Positions 48,313 through 57,299 of a DNA stretch of 64,000 nucleotides are shown here, one piece after another. The stretch's first letter is position 1; each line of letters starts with the position of its first letter. The stretch lies in assembly GCF_002878395.1 (NCBI RefSeq), contig NC_061115.1, positions 94,021,678 to 94,085,677 on the forward strand, read 5' to 3'. Under the pieces are notes generated by a model. It saw only the letters and a program-made list of their open reading frames with translations. It was not told the origin of the DNA and searched no databases. The position numbers and the translations under genes were made by a program. This stretch comes from Capsicum annuum. Lineage: Eukaryota; Streptophyta; Magnoliopsida; Solanales; Solanaceae.

Positions 48313-48374
48313 GCAGGAATAAGGAATCTCATTCTGAGTGGAAGATAAGAGCATCCAGACCCCCGTTTGGTGCG

Positions 48375-48404
48375 AATACACTGGGTATGTTGTTGTTGTA
48401 GAAA
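48375..48404 (+). repeat. SINE 3' end fragment
   Basis: ATACACTGGGTATG followed by TTGTTGTTGTAG matches the 3' end and (TTG)n tail of the SINE family seen at 37,685. Confidence 0.5.
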
Positions 48405-50209
48405 CTTGTGTGAACTGCATGCTAAAAAACCTAGCAAAACATGGGGTTGAATGAGAAGAATGTGAGAAGTCTAAATGTAATACCTATTCTTCCCTGCTGC
48501 ATCCTCATTTTGTTGAGGGGTGTGTTAACGGGTGTACAAACAAAATGTCCAAGGAATAATTTCTTAGTGAGTTACAAACGATTGAAACTTGGAGGATAAG
48601 TATTTTAAGACATTATCACTACAAAAAGTTCGAATTGAAATACAAGATTTACGTTTTATTTCAATGGAAAAACTCTTGAATATATAAAATAACTTAAAAC
48701 AATGTTTCATTTAGAAAATACAGGTACATCTTGAATAATCATCAATGAAAGTTATGAAACTAACAAAATAATGAATCCTATAGTTGAACTAATTGGACCC
48801 TAAATATTAAATGATCTAGTAAAAACTAGACTTTGTGTGACACAATTTTGGTGTGGACAAACTAGACAAACTAAGAACTATCTGCTGTAGGTTGATTAAA
48901 CTTGGATGTCCCACACGTCTATGAATTATGTTTTGAGGATCTGTAATTGGACATGCATGGGGTGCCGAGAAAGGTGTTTCTTTACGTGGTTAGCGCTAGT
49001 GGGGTGATTTTGACGAAAGAGAATCTTAGAAAACGAAAGGTTGTATGCTTAAGCTGATGTTTTCCTAGTAAGGAGACATGTGAGGATATGGATCATATTT
49101 TGTTATATTGCAAGTTAGCCACGAGGTTATGGAGGGTTATATTTGAATGGTTGGTGTTCCTTGGGTTATACCACGATCTGTGAAGGAAATGTTGTGCAGT
49201 GGGAAGAGTGAAGATAGGAGAAGAAGACATCAGGCGTGGGATGTTACTCCTCTTGCTTTGATGTGGGTTATTTAGAAAGAGAAACAGGAGAGCTTTTGAA
49301 GGGGGTAGAGATGAGAATTGCCCAATAGAGGAGTAGTCTTTTTTTGGTATACCTCTTGTATATGGGCCAGGTTGGCCTTGTTTTATCAATGAAATGTTTT
49401 ACTTGATTAAAAAAATTGAACATGCTGTGGAGTAATTAGGAAAGGTAAGATAGTAGAGGCCTTGAGATTCATGCCCTGCGCTAATTGTCTATCCCATACA
49501 GCGGTCCTGCATAATAAAAGAATCATCAAGAAATATTACAACACAATATAGTGCATGCTCGAACAACTGACAGGTGCAAGATTATAAGGACAACCAACAA
49601 CATAACAAAATTGAGTTTAGAGTAATAGGGGATAGGGATTAGCTTATCCAAATCCTTTTACCTTTGTCAGGATCTTATTGACTAAAGTAATAACGGTAAG
49701 AAACTGTGAATGGACAATATTTGACAAAAGTGATTTGTTATCAGCAATATGACCAGAAGCGCTTGAATCCATGAACCATGAAATGGAAGCAAAAGAATTG
49801 CCAGCAACAGTTGTATCAAGTTGAGCAACTACTACTATTTGTGGAGATGTCTGCGTACTTATTCAATACGGAAGGAACTCATTATATTCCCTTTTCGATA
49901 CAGAAGAAAACCCCCTTGATTACATGCAGTGTCAGTCTAAGCAACATGAGCATTCTTGGATTGTCGATCTTGCAGGGAATGACACACTTCACGAGTGTGT
50001 TCAAGCCTATTACAATAATAGCTACAGAGGTCTTAAAAAGACCTCCTCATCGGTTCTTCATAGACCGGGAGGTTCGATTTTCTAATGTTTGACATGGGAG
50101 GACAAATGAGTCAACAGTTGGTTATGATACCACTGTTTGATTAGGTGGTGCGACAAGATGGATTAATTAAGAGAATAGTTCATCATGTGTAGGAACAGTT
50201 GGACTAGCC
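48405..50209 (-). pseudogene. Element G gag end, protease and pre-integrase region, broken
   Basis: On the minus strand, the pre-integrase motif (RRVGHPSLINLQQIVLSL) is at about 48,935-48,870, and a protease-like MDSSASGHIAD near 49,775-49,740 corresponds to the Copia DSGASxHM active site, with Gly replaced by Ser. A LINE fragment splits the region at 48,957-49,413. No frame longer than about 100 codons survives. Confidence 0.6.
48957..49413 (+). mobile_element. 5'-truncated LINE fragment nested in element G
   Basis: The plus strand encodes the zf-RVT end of a LINE ORF2 (DMDHILLYCKLATRLW; FEWL), a 3' UTR and an A-rich tail at 49,409-49,413. Flanks AATTGGACATGC (48,945-48,956) and AATTGAACATGC (49,414-49,425) form a 12-bp target duplication with one mismatch. 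Short 5'-truncated copies are typical LINE products. Confidence 0.75.
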
Positions 50210-50518
50210 TGTTAGAATTTGAGTAGGAATAGGAATAGCATATACAATCTTACTTGGAAAAGGATTATAATGTAGTGTCCTATTCGGAAAAGGATTGCAA
50301 TGTAGTGTCTCCGTATAATCATGTAGATACAACAATTTAATAATATTCTTCTCTTATATTTCTCACATGGTATCATAGCCTCTACGATCTTGGTAGAGAA
50401 TCAAAGAGCTTCCGCTACCGGCGGGCGGCTATAACCCATATATACTGCCCCGTTTGGCTAATGATTATGCTAACAAAAGTTGGCCATCGTGCTTCGTTCC
50501 AGTACTTTCTCTTATCTA

Positions 50519-50785
50519 ATTTGCGTAGCACCGTGCATTTTTTCGGTGACTACTTTTTCATTTCTATTTCTGTAGCATTGTGCATTTTTTTGTTGACTAC
50601 TTTCTCATATATGATTTGTGTAGCACCATGCATCTCTTCGTACTACTATCTAATTTGCATAGTACCGTGCATCTTCTCAGACTACTTTCTCATATCTGAG
50701 TTGCATAGCACCATCCACCTTGCTGGTGACTCCTCCGAGCTGAGTTGCGTAGTTTTGTGCGTCTTTTCAGTGTCTCCTTAAATTT
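50519..50785 (+). repeat. Array 1 of the small LTR element (TAGCACCGTGCA units)
   Basis: Six or so units of about 40-60 bases with the core TTGCGTAGCACCGTGCAT, followed by TTTTCGGTGACTAC and a CTCATATCTGA spacer. The core GCACCGTGC is dyad-symmetric. Units differ at several positions. Confidence 0.75.
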
Positions 50786-50793
50786 GATTTGCA

Positions 50794-50990
50794 TAGGGTC
50801 GTGCCATCATTCCGACCCTACCCATATAATTTTTATTTCTCAATAGGGTCGTGCCGTCATTTCAAGCATACCCCATGTAATTTCTATTTTCCTAGAGGGT
50901 CGTGCCATCATTTCGACCTACCTATATAATTTCTCTTTTTCAATAGGGCCGTGACATCATTTAACCCTACTTATATAATCATTTTCTCAG
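50794..50990 (+). repeat. Array 2 of the small LTR element (TAGGGTCG hairpin units)
   Basis: Four units of about 50 bases. The first has an 8-bp stem TAGGGTCG (50,794-50,801) and CGACCCTA (50,813-50,820) around an 11-base loop, then CCCATATAATTT and a T-rich spacer. Later units have one to three stem changes. Confidence 0.8.
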
Positions 50991-51511
50991 ATTGTGACCA
51001 CTTTTTAACCATCAAATCTAATAGTTTGGAGCATGAGCATGTTCTAGTCAGTTTTTTCGGTGACTTTCTTGTCAAGATCTACTCATCTCTTGATTTTGAA
51101 AAGACCCATATATTTTATACCAGTTTCCGATAATTTTCCATTGATTTTCCGACTATGTTTACAACTTTTCGGACCACTTTTTCAGTTTGTTCCTCTTCAA
51201 CGGAAGTCTCCTAGATGTCTTGAGCAATCCTTACCAATTTTCTTGCAGATATCTTCACCAAGTCCCTCACTGATCCTCATATTAATTACATCCGTAGTAA
51301 GCTTGATACATGTCTTGTATCCACCAGCTTGAGGAGGGAGTGTTAGAATTTGAGTAGGAATAGGAATAACATATAGAATCCTACTTGGAAAAGGATTATA
51401 ATGTCGTGTCCTGTTTGGAAAAGGATTGAAATGTAGTATCTATAAATAGGGTCTCCGTGTAATCATGTAGATACAATAATTTAATAATATTCTTCTCTTA
51501 TGTTTCTCACA

Positions 51512-52394
51512 AAAGTCTGATCATGCACCGAATCAAGGTCACTAGGAAGTCCAACAACACTAGCCTTTTTCAATAAATAATCCCGAACACCTTGACCCTT
51601 GAACCACAACTCAATCAAGGAGCCACAAACTAAATAGTTTGAACTTCTCATTTAGGGTTCTGAAGTATTCATAATACTTGAATTTCCAACTCCACTATTT
51701 TTGTAACTGAAATCATCAAATCTGGGAGACATGGTTAGATTGTGGAGATCTCTAAGCAAATAATCATAAAAATGTAAGAAGAATGAGGCAAGTGAATGAT
51801 ATTGTGAAATTCTGAAAGTAATGAGGAGAGCTATGAGCACTTTAGTTGAGATCCACAATGCAAAGAAAGATATGAAACACCAGTAGACACCACAGATTTT
51901 CCTTGGAAAAAAAAAAAATCTGACTGTGCGAGAAACCTTATTCGGTGATCGGAATCTACAGAAAGCTGGTAGGAACTTCTTGGAAAGGCTGGGCGACCTC
52001 AACTGAAAAGGAACAGATGAAAGAAATGGTCCGAAAATAGGGAATAAAGCTAAAAAAATACAGTACAGCCGGAAAACACTGTTCAAGCAATTATTTTCCA
52101 GAAATAAACTTGTGGGTGGGGTCGGAAACACCGAAACAGTAGGCGACCACAGCAGAAAAAGAATCCAACTTGAGAAGTGTCAGGAAACCCCTCCCGTGCC
52201 GGTGCATGACTCGCTTTTCAGAACCCTAGCTTCTGACGGTGCGTCAGGGTCGGCTACCAGAAAGTCATACTGGGTTTTGGTCGTGGGTCGGTGACGGATC
52301 GTGTGTTAGCGCTGGGTTACCCATAACACTGAAGGAAAAAGAAGATGACACAAAGCAACTGGTACAGTTGCCGGAAATTGATGCTTTGATACCA
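51512..52394 (-). pseudogene. Element G 5' leader and gag start
   Basis: On the minus strand after the primer site there is a long leader. A short gag-like frame begins at about 51,732 (MSPRFDDFSYKNSGVGNSS) and stops at 51,652. The frame 52,131-51,652 runs antisense-style through leader sequence and has no recognisable domain. The copy is decayed. Confidence 0.45.
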
Positions 52395-52551
52395 TGTGAG
52401 AGGTAATGACAGGAAAAAATATTATTAATAAATGTATCTACATTATTAAACTGAGCCCTAATCAAAGATATATTTACACAATACATAATAATCCTTTTCC
52501 ATGGTGGACATTTTTTACATAATCCTTTTCCATGTGGAACACTATATAACA
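52395..52551 (-). repeat. 5' LTR of Copia element G
   Basis: 157 bases, starting TGTTATATAGTG on the minus strand and ending CTCTCACA beside the primer site. It aligns to the 3' LTR in the CCACATGGAAAA block and the tail, with many differences, so the insertion is old. Confidence 0.8.
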
Positions 52552-52556
52552 AACTT

Positions 52557-53223
52557 ATCAGTAAAGGAAGAGGTTGATAACAACTTTTTGCCAGAGTATT
52601 CTGCCTCGTATTTTGATGTTATATTCATATAAAGTTGCATTTTTTTCTTTATTTAAGCACTGGTTATTCGCGGGTTGATAGCTCCCAGATATGACAAGTT
52701 GTAAAAGTAGCAAATCGGCCTTGGGGAACCTATTTACTAGAAGAATATACAGACATACACAAAAAAGAAAGATCTCTTCAGCTTTTTAACACACTCCTCT
52801 TTACATTGAAATTATAGTGCTGAACAAAAAAATGTTCTGCGTAAAGCACCTGTATCACTATGGGGCAAGCTTAAAATTATTCTTTTCGTAAGGACCATTC
52901 CAAATTCTGAGGTTCTGTATTCCAAGTTTTCCTTCTTGAATTGCAGATCCTAGCACCATTGTAAGATGGAAAAAGCTCTTTATTGAAACCCATGACAACT
53001 GTATTTCATAATGGTATTTGCATGAGTCTAGACACTAAATTCTGCATTTTTGTTGTTTTCTACAATCGTGCTATTTTAGTTCAATAGTATAGGTGGTTTT
53101 TGAATTTGATTCATAATGGTAATGATATTCTCAATGATTCCATAGTCCACCTTCATAGGAATATGTTTTTATCCTTTTGAATGATAGTATGATTGAGCAT
53201 CCTTGCTACTTGTATTTCGGCAG
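52557..53223 (+). other. Intron 1, right end: nothing recognised
   Basis: AT-rich, no repeat or frame of note. GCAG followed by ATCCTAGCACCATTGTAAG at 52,942-52,964 could look like a micro-exon but does not keep the frame. Confidence 0.5.
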
Positions 53224-53268
53224 GAAGTTGATGGGTGCATGAAGCACAACTTTTGTTCTGTTGGTAAG
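53224..53268 (+). CDS. ULP1D-like: OTS/ULP1D-like gene, exon 2
   Basis: A 45-base exon after a TTTCGGCAG acceptor, reading EVDGCMKHNFCSVGK, donor AAG|GTCAAT. It joins exon 1 and exon 3 in phase 0. Using the stronger-looking GTAAGG donor four bases earlier would break the frame into exon 3. The position and DGC pattern fit the stretch after the RKR segment in plant OTS proteins, a comparison made from memory. Intron 1 is 16,431 bases long. Confidence 0.6.
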
Positions 53269-53952
53269 GTCAATACTTTCGGCCTCTTTGTTGTGTTGGG
53301 ACTATGTTAAGTTTTTCTTTTGTCTTCACTCTGTAAGTTCTTATATATTTAAATTAATGCAATTCCTTTGGGGAAGGATGGGAGTACAGAGGCAGAAAAT
53401 CTTCGGAGTTCCTGAGAGTTGAATGAATATAATCAATTGTATCACATGACTTCTTTCACTGGTCTCCCTATGAACTTCTGAAAAGTTGGCCGAAATTTTT
53501 ATTTTACAATCTTTTTTCCCTGTTTAGGTTCACATATAATCATCAGACTCGGGCTTACAACAATGGAATGTTTTCTTGATATTTCCTGTAGGAACTATAC
53601 TTGCATAACAGATACATCTTTTATTTTATATGCTCTTCATTTTTTTTTTTATATATTTATTAGTTTTCTACTATTCTTTATAGACTCTTTAGGAGCTCTG
53701 CTCTATCTTGAATTTCATGCCACCATATAATGCTGAAGCTGATGCATGAATAAAGAGCACATTTCCTGCCAATGCGTAGTGTGGCTACTGCCTGTCTTGA
53801 TGAGATTTATAGTTCACTATAGGTATTTTGTGAGTTTCTTCATACAAACAGGAATGGCTGTGGGTTTGTGTGCCTATGCATGTACATGGCAAACTCTGTC
53901 GAGTCTTATTTGTCATTTTAACTTGCTTTACTAAAGTAATTAGTTCGAACAG
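53269..53952 (+). other. Intron 2: nothing recognised
   Basis: 684 bases, T-rich near its middle (53,640-53,670) as usual for plant introns. The frames 53,746-53,934 and 53,785-54,009 appear to be chance. Confidence 0.55.
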
Positions 53953-54078
53953 GAGAGCCTGAAAGTTGGATGCAACATCATCAGTGCACCTGATAACTTC
54001 GAGCCACATGCTTCACCATCTGTGTCCTCTTCACAGTCCACCTTTGCTGTTTGTTTTTTGAACAAGTTGGAAGCAAAC
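53953..54078 (+). CDS. ULP1D-like: OTS/ULP1D-like gene, exon 3
   Basis: Acceptor TTCGAACAG; the 126-base exon reads ESLKVGCNIISAPDNFEP, then SVSSSQSTFAVCFLNKLEAN. The SQSTFAVCF stretch, serine-rich followed by an aromatic and cysteine, is as expected for the linker of this family. Donor AAC|GTGCAG is weak but keeps phase 0 into exon 4; the frame otherwise reaches a stop 5 codons later. Intron 3 is only 87 bases. Confidence 0.6.
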
Positions 54079-54165
54079 GTGCAGTCTGTTTCTTGAGCTC
54101 ATTTCTCTTCTTCCGCTTGAAAAGTTGACCATTAATTTTTGTTGCTTTTGCTTATTGAATAGCAG

Positions 54166-54407
54166 GCAGAGTCTAAGCCAGCCAATGCTTTCCAAGAAGA
54201 AATATACGTTCTGAATCCCTGTGACTGCAAAAGGACATTAAGCAACCAGTTTTCACAAAGAAAAAGACACGAGCGAGAGTTTTTGTCACGTCAAGCACCT
54301 TATAAGTCTCCTGTAGACAAAGATGAACTAGTTTTAAATGTTGATCTGAAAGGAAGGGATTGTTCTACTCTTTCTGAAGCAAAAATTGCCAGCTGTTTCT
54401 CGAAGAA
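54166..54407 (+). CDS. ULP1D-like: OTS/ULP1D-like gene, exon 4 (last in window)
   Basis: Acceptor TTGAATAGCAG; 242 bases open throughout, reading AESKPANAFQEEIYVLNP, a basic FSQRKRHEREFLSRQAPYKS and KGRDCSTLSEAKIASCFSKK. The basic stretch may be a nuclear localisation signal. The donor GTATGTG is strong and leaves phase 2, so more exons must follow. The C48 peptidase domain with its His-Asp-Cys triad is not found in the remaining 9.6 kb, which is intronic transposon sequence. Either the gene continues past 64,000 or this is a truncated copy. The total coding length seen is 743 bases, about 247 codons. Confidence 0.7.
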
Positions 54408-54423
54408 GTATGTGTTTTGTTTT

Positions 54424-54557
54424 TTTGGGTTCTTCTATTTCACTTAATTTTCCTAGACAATGTTTCTGCTATATTACTTTATTGTTGTCTTTTGGGTTCT
54501 TCTATTTCACTTAATTTTCCTAGACAATGTTTCTGCTATATTACTTTATTGTTGCTG
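54424..54557. repeat. 67-bp exact or near-exact tandem duplication
   Basis: Two copies (54,424-54,490 and 54,491-54,557) starting TTTGGGTTCTTCTATTTC and containing CCTAGACAATGTTTCTGC. They are identical over almost all of their length, so the duplication is recent. It lies just after the exon 4 donor. Confidence 0.85.
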
Positions 54558-54783
54558 TTATTATCTTGGTTATTAGTGGAAGCTGCCACTCATTAGGAAT
54601 TAGTTTCTTGAGATGAGATAAGTCATTAGGAATTAGTGTAATTGAATAAGTTTCATTCTGAAAGATGGGTTCACTATTTTTCAGTTTAGATCAATGCGAG
54701 TATCAAAGCTGCTCCTGTTTTTTTCGGAAAAATCAATTAGAAAAGAAAAAAAAAAAGCTGCTCATGCTTTATTTTATAAGTTA

Positions 54784-55103
54784 TGTACTGCTGAAAAGAA
54801 GTAAAATCATATTTAATACTCCATATTTCAAACAAAGACTCAGGATTTCTACTTTGAGCCATCTGAAATCTGTGTCAACCTTCATGAAATAGAATGCTTT
54901 GTCCCGACGACTCTACATATTTTAAATATGACCTTTCTGCAAAAGGTTATGTACTGCTGTAAAATATGTAGAAGAGGCTTGACAAAGTATTCTAATTCAT
55001 GGAGGTCGACAATGTTTTCATATGGCCCAGAGTAGAAATCTCAACTTTCAGTTTGAAATATGGAGTATTAAGTGTGACATTACTTCTTTTCAGCAGTTGT
55101 ACT
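54784..55103. repeat. Foldback element, about 140-bp arms
   Basis: The left arm 54,784-54,924 and right arm 54,960-55,103 are inverted copies: TACTGCTGAAAAGAAGTA, TTAATACTCCATATTTCAAA and CTCTACATATTTTA all recur in reverse complement, with a 35-base loop. Divergence between arms is modest, with small indels. It lies in the intron after exon 4 and would be transcribed with the gene, forming a long hairpin RNA. Confidence 0.8.
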
Positions 55104-55238
55104 TGCTGACTTGCTGTAGAGTAACATGCTCAAGAGTGTATGAATGTAAAAATGGTTTAATATGTCTCGCCGAGCAATGTTCATTTCTATGATTGTGATT
55201 TATGGGATTCACAGTAGCTCCCAAATTGATCTCTGTAG

Positions 55239-55487
55239 TTCTTATTCTGCAGCTATCCTTGTCACTTTAGTTACATTCTGTTTGCTGCACGTATTAAAAG
55301 AATTATAATTTCTAAGTTTATATAATTTAGAACACAAAGCATTAGGTCCTTCTTATTCTGCAACTATCCTTTTCAGTTGTCACTTTCGTTACATTCTGTT
55401 TGCTGCACGTACTAAAAGAATTATAATTTCTAAGTTGGTAGTTATAAATATAAACTATATAATTTAGAACATAAAGCATTAGGTCCT
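55239..55487. repeat. Tandem duplication, about 111 and 138 bp
   Basis: 55,239-55,349 and 55,350-55,487 share TTCTTATTCTGC, TTACATTCTGTTTGCTGCAC, AAAAGAATTATAATTTCTAA and AAAGCATTAGGTCC. The second copy has about 27 extra bases in two places. Confidence 0.8.
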
Positions 55488-56169
55488 TCAGAATTTTTGG
55501 CCAAGCAATGATGAAAAGGAGGAAAAATTCTTGCAGCCTAATCTTTGATCTCTCTACCTTTTTCTATACTAATATTTATTATTAAGTTTCATTCAGCAAT
55601 CTTTATCGATAATTCCTTATCTTTGATCTCCGTACCTTTCCTATACTGATATTTCTTATTTAATTTCGTTCAACAATCTCTTTGGATAATACTCCTTTAT
55701 ACTTAATTGCATAAAATTGTCTCGAGTACATGTTCATTTCTAAAATGTTATTATAAGAGAACTAGAGCTCTCGGGTTTGGCTTGAATTAGTGGACTATTT
55801 TTGTGTCGTTTCTTGTGTTTCCAAGTTTTTATTGTATCATGTACCAAGCTTGTTATGAGCGTAATTAATACGAGGATCAACGAGGGACTTGGTGAAGATA
55901 TCTGCAAGAAAACTAGTAATGACTAGTAATGACTGCTCTGGACGTCCGGTAGACCTCAATTGAAACGGAACAAACTGAAAAATTGGTCGGAAAAGTAGTA
56001 AACGTTGTCGGAAATTCAATCTATCGCTGGAAACTGGTATAAAATATATGGGTCATTTCAACATCAAGAAATGAGTAGATCTTGAACAAGAAAGTCACTG
56101 AAAAACTGGCTAGAACATGCTCACGCAGTGGATTATTAGATTTGATGGTTGAAAAGTGGTTACTGGCTG

Positions 56170-56550
56170 AGAAAAAAGTATATGGGTAAGGTTGGAATGA
56201 TGGCATGACCTTACTAGAAAAGATAGGGTCAAAATGATGGCATGACCCTACTGAAAAAGAGACTATACGGGTAGGGTTGGAATGATGGCATAATCCCACT
56301 TGACAGAAATTATATGGGTAGGGTCGGAATGACGACACGAACCTACTGAAAAAAAGAAACTATATGGGTAGGGTCGGGATGTTGGCATGACCCTACTGAC
56401 AAATAGAAACTATATAGGTAGGGTCGGAATGACGGCACGACCCTACTGAAAAAGAGAAATTATATGGGTAGGGTTGGAATGACGGCATGACCCCATTGAA
56501 AGGGAGAAATTATATGGATGGGGTTGGGATGATGGCATGACCATACACAA
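56170..56550 (-). repeat. Array 2 in copy 2, eight hairpin units
   Basis: About eight units at 34-52 base spacing with cores near 56,202, 56,236, 56,282, 56,331, 56,381, 56,430, 56,480 and 56,531. The unit at 56,419-56,445 has a perfect 8-bp stem TAGGGTCG/CGACCCTA and an 11-base loop, the same geometry as in copy 1. Confidence 0.8.
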
Positions 56551-56554
56551 AACA

Positions 56555-56870
56555 GATCTGAGGAGTCACTGAAAAGACACACAGAACTATGCAAATCAGA
56601 TCTGAGGAGTCACCAAAAAAACGCACAATGTTATGCTACTCAGATATATGAAAGTAATCCGAAAAGATGCACAATACTACACAAATTTAATATGAGAAGT
56701 AGTTCGGGGAGATACATGGTGTACGCAAATTAATATGAGAAAGTAATCACCCGAAAGATGCACGGTGCTACGCTAAGCAGATATGAGAAAGTAGTCACCA
56801 GAAAGATGCATGGTGCCACACAAATTAGATATGAGAAGCCCTTGGAAAGAAGCATGCTGGCTCAAGTTTT
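56555..56870 (-). repeat. Array 1 in copy 2
   Basis: About six units with cores such as AAAGATGCACGGTGCTACG, with the GCACNGTGC dyad kept in some units. Confidence 0.7.
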
Positions 56871-57299
56871 GCTAACATAATTATTGGCCAGACGGGCGAT
56901 AATATATGTGTCATAGCATCCCGCTGATAGCGGAAGTTCTCTGATTTTCTACCAAGATCGTTGATGCTCTGATAACATGTGAGAAATATTGGAGAAAAAT
57001 ATTATTGAATTGTTGTTTCTACATTATTACACCGAGATTCTATTTATTGACATTGCATTCTGTGAAATTGAAAAAAAAGAGAAGAAATATTGGGAATTGT
57101 ATTGATTGGTTATTTCCTTTTAAGTTCATGGGATTAAATACCTATTATAGATGATGTGAATAAGGAAAGAGGATAAAGACATATTACACAATCTCCTAAT
57201 TGCCTGATCCTAGGGATTAGAGAATATTCTCATATTTATACTAATTATACAGAATATTTTCATATCTACACTAATTATACCATATCTAACACTCCCCCT

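Larger units (their letters stand above)
50210..51511 (+). mobile_element. Small non-autonomous Copia-like LTR element, copy 1
   Basis: The 5' LTR is 50,210-50,367 and the 3' LTR 51,341-51,511; both start TGTTAGAATTTGAG and end TTTCTCACA. The primer site TGGTATCATAGCC is at 50,368-50,380 and the polypurine tract GAGGAGGGAG at 51,331-51,340. The 973-base interior has no domain-bearing frame. It holds two tandem arrays (50,519-50,785 and 50,794-50,990) and a captured Copia tail (51,060-51,330; DIFTKSLTD-like). Like a TRIM or LARD it would depend on another element's enzymes. No clear target duplication was found. Confidence 0.8.
40116..52551 (-). mobile_element. Ty1/Copia element G, full length but heavily interrupted
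   Basis: Minus strand. The 5' LTR is 52,395-52,551 and the 3' LTR 40,116-40,291, both TGTTA...TCTCACA when read on the minus strand. Flanks are GACTT (40,111-40,115) and AACTT (52,552-52,556), a 5-bp target duplication with one mismatch. The primer site TGGTATCAAAGC is at 52,383-52,394. Nested in G are a LINE (41,232-46,982), a MITE-like element (48,107-48,312), a LINE fragment (48,957-49,413) and a small LTR element (50,210-51,511). G forms most of intron 1 of the OTS-like gene and lies antisense to it. Confidence 0.85.
55838..57060 (-). mobile_element. Small non-autonomous Copia-like LTR element, copy 2, truncated
   Basis: Minus orientation. Part of the 5' LTR is 56,978-57,060 (ending TTTCTCACA on the minus strand) and the primer site TGTTATCAGAGC is at 56,966-56,977. 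The interior repeats the order seen in copy 1: array 1 (about 56,555-56,870), array 2 (about 56,170-56,550), then the captured Copia tail (55,838-56,100, DIFTKSLVDPRINY-like on the minus strand). The 3' LTR is missing on the left, and the 5' LTR is cut on the right where Copia H begins. Confidence 0.8.

Noticed and set aside
50461..50781. 106-codon plus-strand frame with hydrophobic repeats
   Set aside because: It spans array 1 of the small LTR element. The phase shifts between units and the second copy does not keep it open.
51652..52131. 159-codon minus-strand frame
   Set aside because: It covers the untranslated leader and gag start of Copia G, changes no recognisable motif into a domain, and is hydrophobic and compositionally odd; I treat it as chance.
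52942..52964. Possible 14-base micro-exon (CAG followed by ATCCTAGCACCATT, then GTAAGA)
   Set aside because: Including it puts a stop in exon 2; exon 1 joins exon 2 directly in phase 0.
56170..56550. Regularly spaced repeats with dyads, CRISPR-like at first sight
   Set aside because: The genome is a plant, spacers are not unique but are repeats themselves, units vary in length, and the array lies inside an LTR element also present at 50,794-50,990.
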